Notes under the pieces: generated by a model
The model's input: only the letters and a program-made list of their open reading frames with translations
Databases searched by the model: none
Told to the model about the DNA's origin: nothing
In this document: piece after piece, positions 33,301-39,985 of the stretch
Layout: every line of letters starts with the position of its first letter
Position numbering within the stretch: position 1 is the stretch's first letter
Source: Rubrivivax sp.
Lineage (GTDB): Bacteria; Pseudomonadota; Gammaproteobacteria; Burkholderiales; Burkholderiaceae_C
Length of the DNA: 64,000 bases
Reading direction: 5' to 3'
Assembly (NCBI GenBank): GCA_016789955.1
Contig: JAEUPB010000028.1
Coordinates: 1 to 64,000, forward strand
Program-made: the position numbers and the translations under genes

Positions 33301-33930
33301 AAGACGCGCGTCGACTTCCTCACCGGCTACCAGGACGCCGCCTATGCGGCCGAGTACCGCGCCTTCGTGGAGAAGGTGCGCGTGGCCGAGGCGCCGATCG
33401 GCGGCACGCGGCTCACCGAGGCGGTGGCGCGCTATCTGTTCAAGCTGATGGCCTACAAGGACGAGTACGAGGTCGCGCGGCTGCACACCGACCCGGCGTT
33501 CGTCGCCAAGCTCGACGCGATGTTCGAGGGCGACTACCGCATCGTGCACCACCTCGCCCCGCCGCTGACGGCCGAGCGCAACGAGCGCGGCGAGCTGGTC
33601 AAGAAGGCCTACGGCCCGTGGATGCGCCGCGCGTTCGGCGTGCTGGCGAAGCTCAAGGGCCTGCGCGGCGGCGCGCTCGACCTGTTCGGCCGCAGCGAGG
33701 AGCGCCGCACGGAGCGCGAGCTCATCGGTGAGTATCGGAAGTGCATCGACGAGCTGCTGGGCGGGTTGAGCGCCGGCAACGTCGCGCTGGCCGCCGAGAT
33801 TGCGCGCATCCCCGAAGAGATCCGCGGTTTCGGGCACGTGAAGGAGCGCCACCTCGCCGCGGCCCGCACCAAGTGGGCAGCGCTGATGGAGCGCTGGCGC
33901 GGCGGGGCGGCGCTCGCCCGCGCGGCCTGA
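30361..33930 (+). CDS. Indolepyruvate ferredoxin oxidoreductase, fused alpha/ferredoxin/beta form
   Basis: 1189-residue thiamine diphosphate enzyme that oxidatively decarboxylates aryl-pyruvates to arylacetyl-CoA, reducing ferredoxin; it acts in aromatic amino acid breakdown. Order: PFOR pyrimidine-binding region (ISGYRGSPLGAYDQALW), TPP-binding region (GIGCHFMSVWMDRSTSTF and NLGDGTYFHSG), a cysteine-rich segment with Cys670/673/676/682 (CEGCGDCGVQSNC) and Cys703/709/714, then the gamma/beta-type domain (VAGVGGTGVITIGQLLGMAA, AGGLAQKGGATWSH) and a C-terminal DUF6537-like helical tail. Iron-sulfur ligands appear intact. ATG 30361 follows GAAGGAG. Regulation by the adjacent Lrp-type protein is likely. 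Confidence 0.95.
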   Translation: MNAPLPESIRKALEAATLDDKYTLDKGRAFMSGVQALVRLPMLQRQRDATAGLNTAGFISGYRGSPLGAYDQALWAAKKHLAAQHIVFQPGVNEELGATAVWGTQQLDLYPQTKKYDGVFGIWYGKGPGVDRCSDVFKHANMAGTAKHGGVIAIAGDDHVAKSSTAAHQSDHIFKACGLPVFFPSDVQGILDMGLHAFAMSRFSGVWSGMKTIQEVVESSSSVVVDPQRVKIVLPEDFAMPPGGLHIRWPDGALEQEARLMDYKWYAALAYVRANRLNHNVIEGPNDRYGIIASGKAFNDTRQALADLGLTDDVCRGLGVRLHKVNVVWPLEATITREFATGLSEILVVEEKRQVIEYQLKEELYNWRSDVRPHVVGKFDEPEGEGSGGEWSMPNPSENWLLRAKADLTPAIIAKAIAKRLRKMGLAPAGSDIAARMDARLAIIEARERELAAANFETGDRIPWFCSGCPHNTSTRVPEGSRAMAGIGCHFMSVWMDRSTSTFTQMGGEGVPWVGQAPFTKDTHIFANLGDGTYFHSGLLAVRQSIAAGVNITYKVLYNDAVAMTGGQQVGERPEGHSVLQIQKSLLSEGVRKLVIVTDQPEKYEGVALEAGVTVHHRDELDRVQRELREIAGTTALIYDQTCATEKRRRRKRGKMVDPDKRVVINELVCEGCGDCGVQSNCLSVEPVETEFGRKRRINQNTCNKDYSCAKGFCPSFVTVEGGQLRKPKKEARADAGALPPLPEPVLPVAEQAWGVVVAGVGGTGVITIGQLLGMAAHLEGKGVVTQDAGGLAQKGGATWSHIQIANRPEAIHTTKVDMAKADLVIACDAIVAASRYTMTVMQQGRSFVALNTHGTPTAAFVKNTQWQFPGDSCEAAIAASVGADLVGAFDAEEVAVQLLGDSIYTNPLMMGYAWQHGRIPLSLASILRAIELNGVQVDNNKAAFEWGRRCAHDLAAVRALFAARQVIQFVKKPSLDEVVKTRVDFLTGYQDAAYAAEYRAFVEKVRVAEAPIGGTRLTEAVARYLFKLMAYKDEYEVARLHTDPAFVAKLDAMFEGDYRIVHHLAPPLTAERNERGELVKKAYGPWMRRAFGVLAKLKGLRGGALDLFGRSEERRTERELIGEYRKCIDELLGGLSAGNVALAAEIARIPEEIRGFGHVKERHLAAARTKWAALMERWRGGAALARAA

Positions 33931-33958
33931 TCAGGCGCGGCGCGGCTGCCCTTCCGGC

Positions 33959-34804
33959 ATGCGCTGGCCTGCGATCGACGAGGCGCAGTCGGGCCCGCGG
34001 CGGCCGAGGCGACCGTTCTTCATCGGCGACGCGGTGGTGGGCTCGGTGGCCATCGAGCACGTCGACGCACTGCGCGAGTTCCCTCACGTGCTACAGGTGC
34101 ATCACGATGCCGTGCGCCTCGCGGTCGGGCCCGACGAGCGCTCGGCCGCACTGGCCGAGGTCAATGCGCGCCTGCGCTCGGACGGCCTCGTGCGCGCCTG
34201 GCGCGACGAGCCGTATGCGGTGGTCGAACCGGGCCGCGCCGACGTGCTGGCCACGATCGAGCGCGCGGCATCGCGCTTCTGGGGCACGCTGACCTTCGGC
34301 GCGCACGCCAACGGCTGGGTGCGAGGCGCCGACGGCTGCGCGCAGACCCTGTGGATCGCCCGGCGATCGCCACAGAAGGCCACCGATCCCGGGATGCACG
34401 ACAACCTCGTCGGCGGCGGCGTGCCGTTCGGGCAGAGCCCGCACGAGTGCCTGCTGCGCGAAGGGTGGGAAGAGGCCGGCTTCTCGCGCGAGCGCATGGC
34501 CACTGCGCAGCCCGGCCGCGTCATTCGGCTGATTCGCGAGATTCCCGAAGGCCTGCAGCACGAGTGGTTGTCGGTCTACGACCTCGAACTGCAACCGCAC
34601 GAGGAACCGCGCAACCAGGACGGCGAAGTCGAGTCGTTCACACCGATGCCGGTGGCCGACGCGCTGCGCGTGGCGGCGGGCGGCACGATGACGGTGGACG
34701 CCTCGCTCGTCACGCTGGACTTCGCACTGCGCCACGCGCTGCTGCCCGACCTCGTGCACGAGGCGCTCTCGCTGCAGGCCCGCGGGCTCTGGGCGCCCGG
34801 CTGA
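33959..34804 (+). CDS. DUF4743-NUDIX hydrolase family protein
   Basis: 281-residue protein. Residues 1-110 resemble the DUF4743 domain found ahead of NUDIX in fungal thiamine pyrophosphokinase relatives (VGSVAIEHVDALREFP). The NUDIX domain (about 115-260) has the box GGVPFGQSPHECLLREGWEEAGF-like segment near residues 157-180. Here the first box glutamate is Gln, whereas the catalytic REGWEEAG core is intact. Likely substrate is a nucleoside or thiamine diphosphate compound; eukaryotic relatives dephosphorylate oxidised thiamine derivatives. It follows the TPP-dependent oxidoreductase by 28 bases on the same strand, which makes a link to thiamine diphosphate upkeep attractive but unproven. Confidence 0.87.
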   Translation: MRWPAIDEAQSGPRRPRRPFFIGDAVVGSVAIEHVDALREFPHVLQVHHDAVRLAVGPDERSAALAEVNARLRSDGLVRAWRDEPYAVVEPGRADVLATIERAASRFWGTLTFGAHANGWVRGADGCAQTLWIARRSPQKATDPGMHDNLVGGGVPFGQSPHECLLREGWEEAGFSRERMATAQPGRVIRLIREIPEGLQHEWLSVYDLELQPHEEPRNQDGEVESFTPMPVADALRVAAGGTMTVDASLVTLDFALRHALLPDLVHEALSLQARGLWAPG

Positions 34805-34987
34805 CGCCGGGTCAGCCACCTACGCCGGCGTCTCGCTCCCGGCACGTAGGTACACCCCGGGCTGCCACGGGTTGCATGTCGTGACATCGCCCCCGATAGT
34901 CCGCCGCTGGCCCGCGGGATCGATGGGTCGAAGAGCAACCCGGCGACGCGCCCCGCCCGCGCCGCCCACCGAGACGGAGACACACGC

Positions 34988-36100
34988 ATGAGCAAGTCGA
35001 CCCGCGCGGCGCCGCGCCGCCGCTTCCTGAAGAACGCCGCCGCCACGGCCGCTGGGGCCGGCGCGCTGGCCACGCCGATGGTCTCGACGGCGCAGACCAC
35101 CTCGCTGCGCTTCCAGAGCACGTGGCCGGCCAAGGACATCTTCCACGAGTACGCGCAGGACTTCGCCAAGAAGGTCAACGACATGGCCGGCAGCCGGCTG
35201 AAGATCGAAGTGCTGCCCGCCGGTGCGGTGGTGCCCGCGTTCCAGCTGCTCGAAGGCGTGGCCAAGGGCACGCTCGACGGCGGCCACGGAGTGGTGGCCT
35301 ACCACTACGGCAAGAACTCGGCGCTGGCGCTGTGGGGTTCGGGCCCGGGCTACGGCATGGACCCGAACATGCTGCTGTCGTGGCACTACTACGGCGGCGG
35401 CAAGGCGCTGCTGGAGGAGATCTACAAGTCGATCAACATCGACGTCGTCTCGTTCCTGTACGGCCCGATGCCCACGCAGCCCTTCGGCTGGTTCAAGAAG
35501 CCGATCGCGCGCGTCGAGGACATGAAGGGCATGAAGTTCCGCACCGTGGGCCTGGCGGTGGACATCTACACCGAGCAGGGCGCCGCGGTGAACCCGCTGC
35601 CCGGCGGCGAGATCGTGCCAGCGCTCGACCGCGGCCTGATCGACGGCGCCGAGTTCAATAACGCGTCGTCCGACCGCATCCTGGGCTTCCCCGACGTGAC
35701 CAAGGTCTGCATGCTGCAGAGCTTCCACCAGAGCACCGAGCAGTTCGAGATCCTGTTCAACAAGGGCAAGTACGACGGCTTGCCGACGGAGCTGAAGAAC
35801 ATCATCGACTACGCCGTGCAGGCCGCCAGCGCCGACATGTCGTGGAAGGCAGTGCACCGCAACAGCCAGGACTACGCCGAGCTGAAGAAGGCCGGCGTCA
35901 ACTTCTACAAGACGCCCGACGCGATCCTGCGCAACCAGCTCGACGCGTGGGACAAGGTGATGGCGAAGAAGTCGGCCGAGAACGCGCTGTTCAAGAAGGT
36001 GCTGGACAGCCAGCGCGCCTTCGCGCAGCGCGCCGGGCAGTGGCAGAACGACTACCTGGTGGACTTCAAGATGGCCTGGAACCACTACTTCCGCAGGTGA
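34988..36100 (+). CDS. TRAP transporter periplasmic binding protein (DctP/TakP-like)
   Basis: 370-residue receptor of a tripartite ATP-independent periplasmic transporter. A twin-arginine signal covers residues 1-35 (APRRRFLKNAAATAAGAG, cleavage near STAQT). The mature start LRFQSTWPAKDIFHEYAQDF and GPGYGMDPNMLLSWHYYGGG match the TakP/mannitol-chloroaromatic subgroup that binds 2-oxoacids or other carboxylates. The conserved arginine in MKFRTVGLAVDIY probably holds the ligand carboxylate. First gene of dctPQM; a 186-base gap rich in hairpins separates it from dctQ, probably so the receptor is made in excess. Confidence 0.92.
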   Translation: MSKSTRAAPRRRFLKNAAATAAGAGALATPMVSTAQTTSLRFQSTWPAKDIFHEYAQDFAKKVNDMAGSRLKIEVLPAGAVVPAFQLLEGVAKGTLDGGHGVVAYHYGKNSALALWGSGPGYGMDPNMLLSWHYYGGGKALLEEIYKSINIDVVSFLYGPMPTQPFGWFKKPIARVEDMKGMKFRTVGLAVDIYTEQGAAVNPLPGGEIVPALDRGLIDGAEFNNASSDRILGFPDVTKVCMLQSFHQSTEQFEILFNKGKYDGLPTELKNIIDYAVQAASADMSWKAVHRNSQDYAELKKAGVNFYKTPDAILRNQLDAWDKVMAKKSAENALFKKVLDSQRAFAQRAGQWQNDYLVDFKMAWNHYFRR

Positions 36101-36286
36101 GTTCACGGCCCCCGGCCGCCTGGCGGCCGCCCCCCGAGGGGCCCCGAACCCGACCGGGCAACCCGGATCGGGTTCGGCCCGCGTCGGGGGAAACCGCGCC
36201 CCCTGGCCACCTGCGGTGGCCTGTCCCCCGAGGGGATATGCCCTCGAACGCGGCAGCCGTTTTCATCGGCCCGCTAGGAACTCGCG
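36101..36286 (+). repeat. Hairpin-rich REP-like region between dctP and dctQ
   Basis: Strong inverted repeats: CCGAACCCGA (36144-36153) pairs with TCGGGTTCGG (36168-36177), and the inner CCGGG (36154-36158) pairs with CCCGG (36162-36166), giving an almost continuous 15-bp stem. GGCCACC-TGC-GGTGGCC follows (36205-36221). CCCCCGAGGGG occurs twice (near 36131 and 36225). No T-run follows, so it is more likely an mRNA 3'-protecting or attenuating block than a full terminator. Confidence 0.6.
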
Positions 36287-36910
36287 ATGCAACGTTGGCT
36301 GTTGGCGGTGGACCGGTTGTCCACGTGGATGGGGCAGACCTTTGCCTGGACCATCGTCGTGCTGACCTTCGGGGTCAGCTGGGAGGTGTTCTCGCGCTAC
36401 GTGCTCAACGAGCCGCACGACTGGAACCTGAACGCGCAGATCATGCTGTACGGCACGCTGTTCATGATGGCCGGCGCGTACACGCTGGCCAAGAACAACC
36501 ACGTGCGGGGTGATGTGCTGTACGGCTTCTTCCAGCCGCGCACGCAGGCGTGGATCGACCTCGTGCTGTACGTGCTGTTCTTCCTGCCCGGGATCGTCGC
36601 GCTCACGTGGGCCGGCTGGACCTACGCGATGGAGGCGCTGGCGATCCGCGAGAAGACCTTCTCGGCCACGCCGCTGCCGCTGTATCCGTTCAAGTTCGTG
36701 ATCCCGCTGGCCGGCGGGCTGCTGCTGCTGCAGGGGCTGGTGGAGATCGTCCGCTGCACGATGTGCATCCGCACCGGCGAGTGGCCGGACCGCGGCCAGG
36801 ACGTCGAAGAGGTCGACGTCGACAAGCTCAAGGCGATGGTGCAGGTGAAGGACGAGGACATCGCGGCGCTCGACAAGTACGTCGCCGTGCCGAGGGAAGG
36901 CGGGCGATGA
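36287..36910 (+). CDS. TRAP transporter small permease DctQ
   Basis: 207-residue inner-membrane subunit with four hydrophobic helices: about 15-35, 48-68 (QIMLYGTLFMMAGAYTLAK), 92-112 and 132-152. The segment LAKNNHVRGDVLY is the DctQ hallmark. An unusual acidic C-terminal tail of about 45 residues (RGQDVEEVDVDKLKAMVQVK) extends into the cytoplasm. It overlaps dctM by four bases (ATGA), so the two membrane subunits are translationally coupled. It bridges DctP and DctM. Confidence 0.9.
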   Translation: MQRWLLAVDRLSTWMGQTFAWTIVVLTFGVSWEVFSRYVLNEPHDWNLNAQIMLYGTLFMMAGAYTLAKNNHVRGDVLYGFFQPRTQAWIDLVLYVLFFLPGIVALTWAGWTYAMEALAIREKTFSATPLPLYPFKFVIPLAGGLLLLQGLVEIVRCTMCIRTGEWPDRGQDVEEVDVDKLKAMVQVKDEDIAALDKYVAVPREGGR

Positions 36911-38940
36911 AGCTGCGCAAGGAACTGTGGTTCGGCTTCAGCCTGATGGGGCTGATCCTGCTCGGCATCGCCATCGTGCTGCTGAGCGCCGAGAAGGTCA
37001 CGAGTGGGCACCTGGGCCTGCTGATGCTGGCGCTGATCGTCGTGGCCATCATGCTGGGCTTCCCCACTGCATTCACGCTGATGGGCATGGGGATGATCTT
37101 CACCTTCCTCGCCTACGAGCGCGACTGGCACAAGACGCTCGACCTGATGGTGCAGTCCGCCTTCAAGGTGATGAGCAACGACGTGCTGATCTCGATCCCG
37201 CTGTTCGTCTTCATGGGCTACCTGGTCGAGCGGGCCAACCTGATCGAGAAGCTGTTCCGCAGCCTGCACCTGGCGATGGCACGCGTGCCGGGCTCGCTGG
37301 CGGTGGCCACGCTGTTCACCTGCGCGGTGTTCGCCACGGCCACCGGCATCGTCGGTGCGGTGGTCACGCTGATGGGGCTGCTCGCGTTCCCGCAGATGCT
37401 CAAGTCCGGCTACGACGTCAAGCTGTCGGCCGGCGCCATCACCGCCGGCGGCTGCCTGGGCATCCTGATCCCGCCGTCGGTGATGCTGATCGTCTACGGC
37501 GCCACGGCCGGCGTGTCGGTGGTGCAACTCTATGCGGGCGCGTTCTTCCCCGGCCTGATGCTGGCGGGCCTGTACATCGTCTACGTCATCCTGGTGGCGA
37601 CGTTCCTCCCGAAGCTGGCCCCGCCCTTGTCGGCGGAGGCGCGCCGCGTCGCCCTGCCGGCCGCGCTGCAGCGGCTGGCCGACACGGTCAGCGAGCGCGC
37701 GCTGCCGGCACTGGTGCAGGGCCTCAAGGGCCCGAAGAATGCCGACGTGCCGGCCGGCTTCCTGGTCAAGCAACTCGGCATCGCGCTGCTGCCGGCCGCG
37801 CTCTTCGCCGTGGTCGCCTTCGGCGCCTACCGCATCGTCACGAGTCCACCCGATGCGCCACTGCAAGGCGCCGACCAGCGCTCGTCCACGCCCGGCGCAC
37901 TCGCCGATCCCGGTGGCGGCGTGAAGGAACCGCCTGGCGCCGGCGGTCTGGCCGAGCCACCGGGTGCGGGTTCGTCATTGAGCGAACCGCCCGGCAGTGG
38001 CGTGAAGGAACCGCCCGGGACGGACGTGAAGGAGCCGCCCGGTGCCGCGCCGGCCTCGGGCCTGGCCGAACCACCGGGCGCTGGCGGTGTGAAGGAGCCT
38101 CCGGGCGCCGGGTCGGCCGGCGTGCAGGAACCACCGTCCCCCACGACCGCTGCCCCGCCCGCGGCCGCCCCAGCTGCCGAGCGGCTGCCGGTGCCCGGGG
38201 GCTACTGGATCGGCCTGGCCGTTGGGGCGATCGCGCTGGTGGCCTTCTATGCCGTGCTGACCTTCCAGCGGCTGGAGATCTTCAAGCAGCTGCTGACCTC
38301 GTTCTTTCCGCTGGTGGTGCTCATCCTGTCAGTGCTGGGCTCGATCGTCTTCGGCCTCGCCACCCCCACCGAGGCTGCGGCGGTCGGCGCGTTCGGCGGC
38401 TTCGTGCTGGCCGCGGCCTACCGGCAGCTGACCCTGGACGTGGTCAAGGAGAGCGTGTTCCTCACCGCCAAGACCAGCGCGATGGTCTGCTGGCTGTTCG
38501 TCGGCTCGGCGATCTTCTCGGCGGCGTTCGCGCTGCTGGGCGGGCAGGAGCTGGTCGAGAAGTGGGTGCTGTCGATGAACCTGACCAAGACGCAGTTCCT
38601 GCTGCTGTCGCAGTTCATCATCTTCATCCTCGGGTGGCCGCTGGAGTGGACGGAGATCATCGTCATCTTCATGCCGATCTTCATCCCGCTGCTGGACAAC
38701 TTCGGCGTCGATCCGCTGTTCTTCGGTCTGCTGGTGGCGCTGAACCTCCAGACGGCGTTCCTGAGCCCGCCGGTGGCCATGGCGGCCTTCTACCTGAAGG
38801 GCGTGAGCCCGCCGCACGTGACGCTGAACCAGATCTTCGCGGGCATGATGCCGTTCATGGGCATCCAGGTGATCGCGATCGCGCTGCTCTACCTGTGGCC
38901 GCAGATCGGCCTGTGGCTGCCGCAGGTGCTCTACAAGTAG
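36907..38940 (+). CDS. TRAP transporter large permease DctM with EPPG-repeat insertion
   Basis: 677-residue sodium- or proton-driven permease, far longer than the usual 425-450. Family segments flank the insertion: PLFVFMGYLVERANLIEKL, TATGIVGAVVTLMG and AGGCLGILIPPSVMLIVYGA on the N-terminal side; FGLATPTEAAAVGAFGGFVL, GWPLEWTEIIVIFMPIF and NLQTAFLSPPVAMAAFYLKG on the C-terminal side. Between about residues 235 and 440 lie extra helices and a low-complexity stretch (340-411) with eight xEPPG units. The frame remains open and both halves are intact, so this is a real insertion. Extended DctM proteins occur in Burkholderiales, but the role of the insert is unknown. Confidence 0.9.
   Translation: MKLRKELWFGFSLMGLILLGIAIVLLSAEKVTSGHLGLLMLALIVVAIMLGFPTAFTLMGMGMIFTFLAYERDWHKTLDLMVQSAFKVMSNDVLISIPLFVFMGYLVERANLIEKLFRSLHLAMARVPGSLAVATLFTCAVFATATGIVGAVVTLMGLLAFPQMLKSGYDVKLSAGAITAGGCLGILIPPSVMLIVYGATAGVSVVQLYAGAFFPGLMLAGLYIVYVILVATFLPKLAPPLSAEARRVALPAALQRLADTVSERALPALVQGLKGPKNADVPAGFLVKQLGIALLPAALFAVVAFGAYRIVTSPPDAPLQGADQRSSTPGALADPGGGVKEPPGAGGLAEPPGAGSSLSEPPGSGVKEPPGTDVKEPPGAAPASGLAEPPGAGGVKEPPGAGSAGVQEPPSPTTAAPPAAAPAAERLPVPGGYWIGLAVGAIALVAFYAVLTFQRLEIFKQLLTSFFPLVVLILSVLGSIVFGLATPTEAAAVGAFGGFVLAAAYRQLTLDVVKESVFLTAKTSAMVCWLFVGSAIFSAAFALLGGQELVEKWVLSMNLTKTQFLLLSQFIIFILGWPLEWTEIIVIFMPIFIPLLDNFGVDPLFFGLLVALNLQTAFLSPPVAMAAFYLKGVSPPHVTLNQIFAGMMPFMGIQVIAIALLYLWPQIGLWLPQVLYK
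37924..38139 (+). repeat. In-frame EPPG-repeat tract inside dctM
   Basis: Degenerate tandem repeat coding residues 340-411 of DctM. Units begin KEPPGAG, AEPPGAG, SEPPGSG, KEPPGTD, KEPPGAA, AEPPGAG, KEPPGAG and QEPPSP, separated by 2-6 small residues. DNA repeats are imperfect (synonymous changes throughout), so it is not a recent exact expansion and purifying selection on the peptide is suggested. The tract joins two hydrophobic helices. Confidence 0.85.
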
Positions 38941-38977
38941 CCGGGCCTTGCCGACCGTGGCGGGAGGCTGCCGCCCG

Positions 38978-39793
38978 TCACTCGTCGGCCAGCGCGTCGT
39001 CGACCTTCTTCTTGACGCGCCGCGCGCCCTTCAGCAGCAACGCTTGGTCGAGCATCGCCTGCGGAGCCAGCGCCTGGCAGACAGCCTCGAGCTGATCGGG
39101 CTGCGTGGACATCGTGTGCACCAGCGCCGAGATCACGCTGATGGCACGGCGCGGCGAATCCTTGGGCAAGCGATGCGTGGCCAGCGTGTCCACGTGCCCG
39201 CGCACGCAGGCCACGGCGCCGGCATCCAGCCCCCACTGCTCGCACAGCTGCGCGCCGAGGTGGTCGAAGCGGGTGCCGAAGGCCTCCTCCTCGCGCTGCA
39301 CCAGCTCGATGTCGTCTGCCGCGTCCGCCAGCATCGGGCGGTACGCGTCGGGAACCAGCTTGAAGAGCACCGCCTTGCCGCATTCCTCGAACAGGCCTGC
39401 GGTGTGCGCGCACCAGGCATCCAGGTACAGCTCCTTGGCCAGACGCCCCATCAGCAGGCCGCGCACCGCGGCGCGCTCCCACAGCGGCCGCAATTCGGCG
39501 GCGGCCGGGAAGGCGGCCTGCAGGCTGACCTGATAGACCAGTGCGGCGATCTCGCGCGTGCCGAGGTAGGTGACGGCGTCGTGCACGTTGCTGGCGCGAC
39601 CGCGCAGGCCGTACATCGGCGAGCTGACGGTCTTCATCACCGATGCAGCCAGGGCCAGGTCGGTTTCGACGAGCCGGGCCATCTCGGTCATGTTCACGTC
39701 GTCCGCACCGAGCAGCGCCGACAGCCGCGCCAGCGACGACGGCGGCGCCGGCAGTTCCAGCGTGGTGAGTTCGAACGTGGCGATGTGTCCCAT
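38978..39793 (-). CDS. HDOD domain signalling protein
   Basis: 271-residue protein with an HDOD domain spanning about residues 15-205. The opening LTTLELPAPPSSLARLSALL and VETDLALAASVMKTVSSPMYGL match the domain, as does the AVTYLGTREIAALVYQV stretch. As usual for HDOD, the HD metal ligands are absent, so no phosphohydrolase activity is expected; such proteins act in signalling and motility control. A basic C-terminus (KGARRVKKKVDDAL) ends the protein. ATG 39793 is preceded by GGGAGCCTCC. It converges with dctM (37-base gap); no partner is nearby. Confidence 0.87.
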   Translation of the reverse strand: MGHIATFELTTLELPAPPSSLARLSALLGADDVNMTEMARLVETDLALAASVMKTVSSPMYGLRGRASNVHDAVTYLGTREIAALVYQVSLQAAFPAAAELRPLWERAAVRGLLMGRLAKELYLDAWCAHTAGLFEECGKAVLFKLVPDAYRPMLADAADDIELVQREEEAFGTRFDHLGAQLCEQWGLDAGAVACVRGHVDTLATHRLPKDSPRRAISVISALVHTMSTQPDQLEAVCQALAPQAMLDQALLLKGARRVKKKVDDALADE

Positions 39794-39985
39794 CGGAGGC
39801 TCCCGTGACGGCCTTCCCATGCTATGCAGCCGGAGGCGCCGCGAGGCCGCGAACAGCGCCCGATCTCCCGCGCTGTTCGGCTGCGGCACCGCCGTTTCGC
39901 CACGCTCCTTCGAACGGGGGACGACACCCACCTTCCGACGCCGTATCCTGCACCCCATCCAACCACACGCCGAGGAGGAGTCGCC

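Noticed and set aside
31021-33852. Very long reverse-strand open frame (943 codons) opposite the indolepyruvate oxidoreductase
   Set aside because: High-GC codon bias leaves stop codons rare on the complementary strand. The translation is rich in His, Arg, Ala and Val without domains, while the plus strand has intact motifs over the whole length.
36144-36177. Rho-independent terminator between dctP and dctQ
   Set aside because: The stem is strong but followed by CCCGCGTCG, with no T-run, and the operon continues with coupled dctQM.
37924-38139. CRISPR-like or tandem DNA repeat array
   Set aside because: The periodic CCGCCCGG units are degenerate at DNA level and encode EPPG peptides in frame with dctM; there are no spacers.
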